From the NCBI GenBank assembly GCA_020634335.1, contig JACKBY010000006.1, positions 133,784-197,783 on the forward strand: a DNA stretch of 64,000 nucleotides, written 5' to 3'. The notes under the pieces were generated by a model. The model did no database searches and was not told the origin of the DNA. It saw only the letters and a list, made by a program, of their open reading frames with translations. Numbering within the stretch: the stretch's first letter is position 1; every line of letters starts with the position of its first letter. The translations under genes were made by a program, and so were the position numbers. Shown here in pieces: positions 44,492 through 49,761 of the stretch. The stretch comes from Promineifilum sp. (GTDB lineage Bacteria; Chloroflexota; Anaerolineae; Promineifilales; Promineifilaceae).

Positions 44492-45181
44492 ATGGCTAAA
44501 AAATCCCCGCAACGTCGCAAACAACAGCAAACCCGAGAGACCAATTGGGTGATCATCGGCGGCCTGATCGTCGTCGGCGTAATCGTCTTCGGAGTGTTGC
44601 TCTTCCTGGCGCTACGGCCGTCGCAAGCTCAACCCGTGCAAACACTGGCCGAGTTTTGTAGCGAGAGTAACGAAAACTGCATCTTCATGGGCGAGGAATC
44701 CGCGCCCGTCACCCTGGTCGAGGTAGCGGACTTTGGTTGTATCCATTGCCAGGACTTCCATGCCCAGACAGCCACACCTCTCAAAGAAAAATATGTCGAT
44801 ACTGGCGACGTGCGTTGGGTATTCCTACCCTACGCGCTAAGCCCCACGACTGTGCCGGCGGCAGCTTCAGCCATGTGTGCCAACGAGCAAGGCCAGTTCT
44901 TTCCCTACGCCAGCGCGCTTTTCAGCATCGAGCCGGCCACCACTCGCTTGTCAGCCGACGGTTATCGGCAAGCTGCCGAATCTATCGGGCTGGACCTGGA
45001 TGAATTTACAAGCTGCATGAATGACGGTCGCAATTTGGACATAGTGAATGCCAACCGGGATAAAGCGCGCGCCGTCGGCGTCTCGGGCACGCCAACCTTC
45101 TTTCTGAACGACCAGGAACTGTCCGGCGTACAGCCGTTATCCGTTTTTTCGCAGGCGATTGACGCCTTGTTGACAGGATAA
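44492..45181 (+). CDS. Membrane-anchored DsbA-like thioredoxin-fold protein
   Basis: This 229-residue protein has a basic N-terminus, one membrane helix (residues ~20-41) and an extracytoplasmic DsbA/thioredoxin_4 domain. The active site is C83-I-H-C86 in DFGCIHCQDFH, and the cis-Pro region is VSGTPTFFLND. Two further Cys (C56, C63) lie just after the anchor. ATG 44492 with GGGAG upstream is chosen over the longer open frame. The adjacent VKOR-family gene (64 bp later) would reoxidise it, giving a DsbA-VKOR disulfide-forming pair. Confidence 0.88.
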   Translation: MAKKSPQRRKQQQTRETNWVIIGGLIVVGVIVFGVLLFLALRPSQAQPVQTLAEFCSESNENCIFMGEESAPVTLVEVADFGCIHCQDFHAQTATPLKEKYVDTGDVRWVFLPYALSPTTVPAAASAMCANEQGQFFPYASALFSIEPATTRLSADGYRQAAESIGLDLDEFTSCMNDGRNLDIVNANRDKARAVGVSGTPTFFLNDQELSGVQPLSVFSQAIDALLTG

Positions 45182-45244
45182 CTAAATTAAGAACTCCTGC
45201 AGGTTCGGCGGAAAGCCAGACTCGGCCGGCCAGGAAGGAAAACT

Positions 45245-45730
45245 GTGGACGTCGAAAAGTGGCAGGTCCGGTTGGTACAACTTTTAGCCGTACCGGGCCT
45301 GCTCGTCGCCTTTTATCTGCTTCTCTATCACAACGGGTCGCTCACCACCACCTGCACCAGTGGCAGATGGGAGGATTGCGGCCTTGTTAGCGGGCCGAAT
45401 GCGCCCTATGCATCCATCGGCCCCATACCGGTGGCTTTGATCGGATTGGTGGGCTATGCCGTCATCTTCTTACTGACCTGGCTGGCGGATTGGCTGCCTT
45501 CGCTTGAAAATTATCTACCCGAACTGCTCATCGGGATTATCGGCTTGGCCCTGGTATTCACCGGCGGCCTCACAGCTCTGGAAATTTTCGTCATCCATGC
45601 GGCTTGCCGGTACTGCCTAATTTCGGCGGCGATCATCCTGGTTATGTTTTTGCTCGCGGCGAGCTATTTGCGCGAGGTAAATCGTGCCCCGGGCGAACAA
45701 GGAGATGCGAGTGAAGCTGGAACTGGTTAG
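45245..45730 (+). CDS. Vitamin K epoxide reductase family protein (VKOR/DsbB-like)
   Basis: This 161-residue membrane protein has four to five helices. It carries the VKOR cysteine set: C37 and C45 in the first extracytoplasmic loop and the C121-R-Y-C124 active site at the start of a later helix. Bacterial VKORs reoxidise DsbA-type proteins and pass electrons to quinone, here presumably menaquinone made by the men genes of this window. The start is GTG 45245 with AGGAAGGA upstream. Its end overlaps the CBS gene by 20 bp. Confidence 0.9.
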   Translation: MDVEKWQVRLVQLLAVPGLLVAFYLLLYHNGSLTTTCTSGRWEDCGLVSGPNAPYASIGPIPVALIGLVGYAVIFLLTWLADWLPSLENYLPELLIGIIGLALVFTGGLTALEIFVIHAACRYCLISAAIILVMFLLAASYLREVNRAPGEQGDASEAGTG

Positions 45731-46172
45731 AGACTGGATGACTCGCGAGCTCGTGACCGTTACGCCGGAGACGACAGTTCTCGAAGCCGGGCAGTTGATG
45801 GTCGACCGAACCATTCGCCGATTGCCGGTGATGGAAAATGGCGAGTTGGTCGGTGTCGTAACGTATGGTGACGTGCGCGGCGCGCGAGCTTCGGCCGCCA
45901 CCGGGCTGGACATCTGGGAACTTAGTTTCATCCTCTCCAAATTAACGATTCGCGAGATCATGACTCCTAATCCGGTCACTATTTCACCGGATGACACCAT
46001 CGGCACAGCCGCCCAACTGATGCTCAAATACATGATCGGCGGTCTGCCCGTACTCGATCATCAAGGCACCCTCGTGGGCATCATCACCGAATCCGACATT
46101 TTCCGCGTAGTCGTTCGCAACTGGATGCACGCCGACGACGAGTCCGGCGAGCCATATGCCCATTACGAATAG
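45711..46172 (+). CDS. CBS-domain pair protein
   Basis: This 153-residue protein has two CBS domains (VRDWMTRELVTVTPETT ... GVVTYGDVRGARA and IREIMTPNPVTISPDDT ... GIITESDIFRVVV). AAGGAG at 45699-45704 stands 6 nt before GTG 45711 but directly abuts ATG 45705, so GTG 45711 (MKLELVRDW) is chosen; the open frame extends to 45684. It overlaps the VKOR gene by 20 bp and precedes a Usp gene by 11 bp, so one transcript couples disulfide formation with CBS and Usp proteins. Confidence 0.88.
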   Translation: MKLELVRDWMTRELVTVTPETTVLEAGQLMVDRTIRRLPVMENGELVGVVTYGDVRGARASAATGLDIWELSFILSKLTIREIMTPNPVTISPDDTIGTAAQLMLKYMIGGLPVLDHQGTLVGIITESDIFRVVVRNWMHADDESGEPYAHYE

Positions 46173-46183
46173 GATAACCAACC

Positions 46184-46666
46184 GTGTTCAGACATATTCT
46201 AGTCCCTCTTGACGGCTCCGGCTTCGCCGAGGCGGCTCTGCCCCACGCGCTGGAGTTGGCCGCCCGGTTCAATAGCGACATTACGCTCCTGCGAGTTGTT
46301 CTGCCGCCCCGGATGAGCGACGGCGCGCTTTCGCCGGAATCCGCTAATTTTCTGATCAAAATGCGGGATGACAGCTACAAAGAAGCCATCGATTACTTGC
46401 AACAACAAAAGGGATCGCTGCGCCAGCAGAATTTCCGGGTTCACTATCAGGTCGCGGAATCGGAGGACGTGGCGGCCGAGATATTGAGCGCCATTCGTGG
46501 GGCGGACGTCGATACCGTGGTGATGTGCACTCACGGCCGCGGCGGATTGAGCCGGTGGCTTTTCGGCAGCGTAGCGACACGACTATTGCAATCGGCGACC
46601 GTGCCCGTTCTCGTCATTCGACCTGCGGGCGGGCAACAAGCTGAGGGGTTTACATACCCCGACTGA
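46184..46666 (+). CDS. Universal stress protein, single Usp domain
   Basis: This 160-residue UspA-fold protein starts ILVPLDGSGFAEAALPHAL. The ATP-binding motif near the C-terminus is CTHGRGGLSRWLFGSVATRLL, with Gly residues in the right places. The start is GTG 46184 with GGATA upstream. It is the last gene of the DsbA-VKOR-CBS-Usp operon, and its stop overlaps the convergent pseudo-receiver gene by 17 bp. Confidence 0.92.
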   Translation: MFRHILVPLDGSGFAEAALPHALELAARFNSDITLLRVVLPPRMSDGALSPESANFLIKMRDDSYKEAIDYLQQQKGSLRQQNFRVHYQVAESEDVAAEILSAIRGADVDTVVMCTHGRGGLSRWLFGSVATRLLQSATVPVLVIRPAGGQQAEGFTYPD

Positions 46667-47144
46667 CAGACGTCGAGTACCGGTGGGAAGCTGATTCGAT
46701 TTCTCGTATCAAGCCCGGTGAATCAATATATTTCAGCAGGTAGCTGGCGACGCCGGCTTGCTCCATGAGACGCCGCTCCACTTCGTCGGCGAAAGGGGCC
46801 AGCACGATGATGGCCGCTGAATAGCGGGACAGGTGCTTGACCGTTTCAATGGTCTTGAACAGCTCTTCGTCGGTCTCGTTTTGCAGTCCCAATAAGATGA
46901 CGTCGGCGAAAGGCCCGCATTTGTTGGGTGCATCCAGCGCGCTTAGAAATGCTCCGGCCTCGGCCGGCTCCTGAATCGCCGCGATCACATCCAGATGGGA
47001 CGTGGCGCTCAATCGTTTGCAAAGGGCGCGACGAACGGCCGCGTGTTTCTCAACGATCACGATTCTAATCTTCGGCGTGCCTTCCAGGCTGACGATATTA
47101 CCCATTGCGCTGTGCGATAATTGGATCGCGGAACTCATGTCCAT
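46650..47144 (-). CDS. Degenerate stand-alone receiver (pseudo-response regulator)
   Basis: This protein of about 164 residues has a receiver fold, but key residues are lost. The acidic pair is E32/K33 (IVIVEKH instead of VDDH), the phospho-acceptor Asp is Gly86 (DVILLGLQNE) and the Thr/Ser switch is Ala116 (VLAPFADE). The Lys of the YLLK motif (K138) remains. There is no output domain. AGGA lies 7 nt before ATG 47144, which is chosen over 47174. It is transcribed from a promoter with TGAC/GTCA site pair B, downstream of the histidine kinase. It may act as a phosphorylation-independent adaptor; its partner is unknown. Confidence 0.72.
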   Translation of the reverse strand: MDMSSAIQLSHSAMGNIVSLEGTPKIRIVIVEKHAAVRRALCKRLSATSHLDVIAAIQEPAEAGAFLSALDAPNKCGPFADVILLGLQNETDEELFKTIETVKHLSRYSAAIIVLAPFADEVERRLMEQAGVASYLLKYIDSPGLIREIESASHRYSTSVSRGM

Positions 47145-47230
47145 CCAACATTCCTGGCGTGGACGGCCAAGCACCCGACAGCCAAACTAATGCGACGAGG
47201 AATGTCCCTCGGACACTTACCTTTGTCGGC

Positions 47231-47294
47231 AGTATAGCCTTTGGCGGGAGGCAAACTCAATGACGAAAGTCACTCATCCGCGTGACATCTATCA
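47231..47294 (-). promoter_or_regulatory. Paired TGAC/GTCA elements (site B) with -10 toward the pseudo-receiver gene
   Basis: TGACGAAAGTCA (47261-47272) and TGACATCTATCA (47283-47294) are offset by 22 bp. On the minus strand TATACT (47236-47231) follows the first element after 24 bp, so the -35 position lies directly against it. TGACGAAAGTCA is the exact reverse complement of the element at 49568-49579. Confidence 0.65.
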
Positions 47295-47328
47295 CCTGCT
47301 TGCCGGGGGTCTATAGTTGAAAAATCGT

Positions 47329-48498
47329 TTACAGGGGGAGTTCAAGGATAACGACTGTGCCCAGCCCGGCCGAGGAACGAATATCAAAAGCGCCATGCAA
47401 CCCTTCCGCTCGGGCTTGCATGTTGGCCAGACCATGCCCAACCCGGAGAGACTCGTTGGAAGAATCAAAGCCGCGACCATTATCCTGGATCGAGAGGGTT
47501 ACCTGATTAGACGTGCAGTGGAGGGTGATGTCAACCTTCGAGGCGCGGGCGTGCCGGGCCACATTAGCCAACGCCTCCTGAGTTGTTAGGAATATGGCCC
47601 GCCCCTGCGGCAGCGGCAAATCATCCAGACGGTCGGGAACGGCCACCGAAACAGGCACCATGGTGTTGGCCTGAAACTCGCGCACCAGTTGCGCCAATCC
47701 CTGCTGCACATCCCCCGCAAAGCGACGCGGCCGCAAATCAAGAATGAAGTTACGGATGTCGCGAATGGCATCATTCAAGCCTTCAACCGCCGTATCTAGC
47801 AACGTTGCGACCTCGTCGGAATCATCCGGCAAGGCCAGTCGCGTCGACTCCAGGGTCAGTCCGACGGCATAGATCGACTGGATGACGCCATCGTGGAGGT
47901 CCATGCCGATTCGTGTGCGCTCCTCCAGAATCGCCAGACGCTCCACTTGCGAATAGAGACGCGCGTTCTGGATGGCGACGGCCGCGTGCGCGGCCAGCAT
48001 TTCGATCAAATGCTGATCCGCATCGTTGAATTCGCTGTCACCTAATTTATCCGTCAGATAGAGGTTACCCAGGGTCTCCCCCGCGCCGACAATCGGCACA
48101 CCCAGGAATCCCTCCATCGGTGGGTGTCCGGCGGGCATGCCGACGGAGCGCTTGTCCTGGTTAATGTGCTCGACGCGGACCGCCTGCTGGCCGTGGATGA
48201 CCGCGCCGAGTAACCCTCGTCCCAGAGGCCAATGGGATATCTTCTTGATCTCGTCGCGGGCCATGCCGCTGACAACAAAGCGGTGGACGTTGCCGGAACC
48301 GGGCACCCGCCAATCGCCGACTGCCAGAGCAGCGTACTTCGCCCCAACCAGGTCACGGGCCGAATCGACGATCAACTGCAAGACCTTGTCGACGTCCAGT
48401 TCACTGGCAATTGCCAGCGCCGCCTGATTCAGCGCTTCCAGTGCGCGCTGGGCTGAGGGTTCCGCCATAGCGGTAAGGTCGGGGTTTTCCTCACTCAT
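47329..48498 (-). CDS. GAF-domain histidine kinase, DosS/DevS-like
   Basis: This soluble sensor of about 389 residues has one GAF domain (residues ~30-180), a HisKA_3 dimerisation domain with phospho-His H202 (RIGMDLHDGVIQ) and an HATPase with an N-box (EALANVARHA) and DNGRGFD. The GAF segment SVGMPAGHPPMEGFLGVPI and LGNLYLTDK closely resembles mycobacterial DosS/DosT as I recall them. H125 lies in the HPPM stretch near the haem ligand of those proteins, so haem or redox sensing is possible but unproven. DosS has two GAF domains; here there is one. ATG 48498 lies 25 nt after the regulator's stop; a TTG at 48540 also stays in frame. Confidence 0.88.
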   Translation of the reverse strand: MSEENPDLTAMAEPSAQRALEALNQAALAIASELDVDKVLQLIVDSARDLVGAKYAALAVGDWRVPGSGNVHRFVVSGMARDEIKKISHWPLGRGLLGAVIHGQQAVRVEHINQDKRSVGMPAGHPPMEGFLGVPIVGAGETLGNLYLTDKLGDSEFNDADQHLIEMLAAHAAVAIQNARLYSQVERLAILEERTRIGMDLHDGVIQSIYAVGLTLESTRLALPDDSDEVATLLDTAVEGLNDAIRDIRNFILDLRPRRFAGDVQQGLAQLVREFQANTMVPVSVAVPDRLDDLPLPQGRAIFLTTQEALANVARHARASKVDITLHCTSNQVTLSIQDNGRGFDSSNESLRVGHGLANMQARAEGLHGAFDIRSSAGLGTVVILELPL

Positions 48499-48523
48499 GT
48501 CGTTGGGGGGAACTGCTGGCGTG

Positions 48524-49180
48524 CTAAATGTGGTCGGCAAGATGGTGCTTGATGGCGTAGGCGGCCGCTTCGGCGCGATTGGAGACCCCCAGCTTCGACA
48601 AAATGCTACTCACGTAGTTCCGCACTGTACCCTCACTGAGAAAAAGTTCTGCCGCGATCTCACGGTTCGTGCGACCCTCGGCAATGAGGAACAGAACCTG
48701 ACGTTCCTGGCTTGTCAGGTCTTGGAAAGCGATGGCTTCCTCTTTCTTGATCGATCGCCGTACCTCGAAAAACACTTTCTGGGTCAGGGATGGATCCAGC
48801 ATAGATTCGCCACGAGCGGCGCCTTCAATGGCGCGAATCACGTCGCCGCCGGCAATTTGTTTGAGCAGATAGCCCGTTGCCCCCGCTCGGATTGCCGCGA
48901 ACAGCAGCTCATCCTCCGCGAAGGAGGTCAGCATGAGCACCTTGGTTTGCGGGAGCTTGTCCTTGATCTGCTGACAGGCTTCAATTCCGCTTCCACCGGC
49001 CAGTCGGATATCCATTAAAACAATATCCGGCTCCAGCTCCTCCGCCATCGCGACCGCTTCCTCCTGTCCAGAGGCTTCGCCCACAACGGTGAAGGTAGGA
49101 TGGCGCTCCAGAAGGGCACGCATGCCAAGCCGCACAACTTCGTGATCATCGACGATCAGCAGCCGTAACATCTGTGTCAT
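48524..49180 (-). CDS. NarL/LuxR-type response regulator, DosR/DevR-like
   Basis: This 218-residue regulator has an intact receiver (D11, D12, phospho-acceptor D57, T85, K107) and a C-terminal LuxR-type helix-turn-helix. The recognition helix reads SEGTVRNYVSSILSKLG, close to DosR's AEKTVKNYVSRLLAKLG. It is cotranscribed with and upstream of the GAF kinase, so they form a two-component pair. It is the best candidate to bind the paired TGAC-N4-GTCA elements around it. TATACT (49195-49190) lies only 9 bp before the start, so the mRNA may be nearly leaderless. Confidence 0.93.
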   Translation of the reverse strand: MTQMLRLLIVDDHEVVRLGMRALLERHPTFTVVGEASGQEEAVAMAEELEPDIVLMDIRLAGGSGIEACQQIKDKLPQTKVLMLTSFAEDELLFAAIRAGATGYLLKQIAGGDVIRAIEGAARGESMLDPSLTQKVFFEVRRSIKKEEAIAFQDLTSQERQVLFLIAEGRTNREIAAELFLSEGTVRNYVSSILSKLGVSNRAEAAAYAIKHHLADHI

Positions 49181-49189
49181 ATGGTTAAC

Positions 49190-49218
49190 AGTATAGCCGA
49201 GTGGGGCGGCGTTTCCAA
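49190..49218 (-). promoter_or_regulatory. Putative promoter of the response regulator-kinase operon
   Basis: On the minus strand TTGGAA (49218-49213), a 17-bp spacer and TATACT (49195-49190) place transcription start near 49183, two or three bases before ATG 49180. No TGAC/GTCA pair is seen here, so this promoter appears independent of the regulon elements. Confidence 0.5.
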
Positions 49219-49282
49219 TATTAAGGCTATTAACGAGGTTCGAACTTGCCGAAGCCGGGCCAACGGCCGGGCAGCCTGGCTA

Positions 49283-49495
49283 TCAGGTGAAAACGGCTGT
49301 CTCGGCCACACGACCGCATTGATCGCAGACCAACTGGAATAACCCGTCGTAATACAACTCACCCAGCAAGCAGGATGGGCAGGGCATCGTCTCGTGGAGG
49401 TGCTCGTAACACGTCCCGGAGTCGGCTTTCCGGCTCTCTTTCCACCACTTCGGGGCGGGTTTCGCCGACGATTCGCCTCGCGATAATTCGGACAT
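49283..49495 (-). CDS. Small zinc-ribbon protein, 70 residues
   Basis: The protein begins MSELSRGESS and its C-terminal half holds PCPSC ... LVCDQCG, two CxxC knuckles 15 residues apart, as in a zinc ribbon. There is one extra Cys at residue 29. There is no membrane segment. It is divergent from ppdK across the region that holds TGAC/GTCA site pair C. Its function is unknown; it may be a small regulatory or RNA-binding zinc protein. The ribosome binding site is weak, so a start at an internal ATG (MPCPSC) is possible. Confidence 0.6.
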   Translation of the reverse strand: MSELSRGESSAKPAPKWWKESRKADSGTCYEHLHETMPCPSCLLGELYYDGLFQLVCDQCGRVAETAVFT

Positions 49496-49567
49496 CGTTC
49501 CAGAATACCGCCTCTGCTCCTAGCGGGCAACGATTTTGGTTCATCTTTACCCGCTTGTTAGATAGCA

Positions 49568-49631
49568 TGACTTTCGTCAGGCATACAGGTGTAATCTGTC
49601 ACTAACTCAAGATCGCCGGAATTCATAAACT
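49568..49631 (+). promoter_or_regulatory. Paired TGAC/GTCA elements (site C) and promoter of the ppdK-nifJ operon
   Basis: TGACTTTCGTCA (49568-49579) and the weaker TGTAATCTGTCA (49590-49601) are offset by exactly 22 bp. TAAACT (49626-49631) lies 24 bp beyond, placing the -35 position next to the second element. A leader of about 120 nt follows, in which CCGCCC (49665-49670) can pair with GGGCGG (49729-49734). Confidence 0.62.
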
Positions 49632-49761
49632 ATTTAAGGATTAATATCGGAATAAACCAGTGTGCCGCCCAAACACCCGGGATCAGCACGTGCAACCAGC
49701 AACCCATGTGCGCAAGGACTCTCGAATGGGGCGGTTTATAGTCCTGAAGGAGAACAATTTC

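Noticed and set aside
46084..46359. Minus-strand ORF across the CBS and Usp genes
   Set aside because: It lies opposite two well-supported genes and has arginine/serine-rich composition typical of antisense frames.
47203..47215. TGTCC-CTC-GGACA inverted repeat in the pseudo-receiver leader
   Set aside because: A 5-bp stem is too short to support a call.
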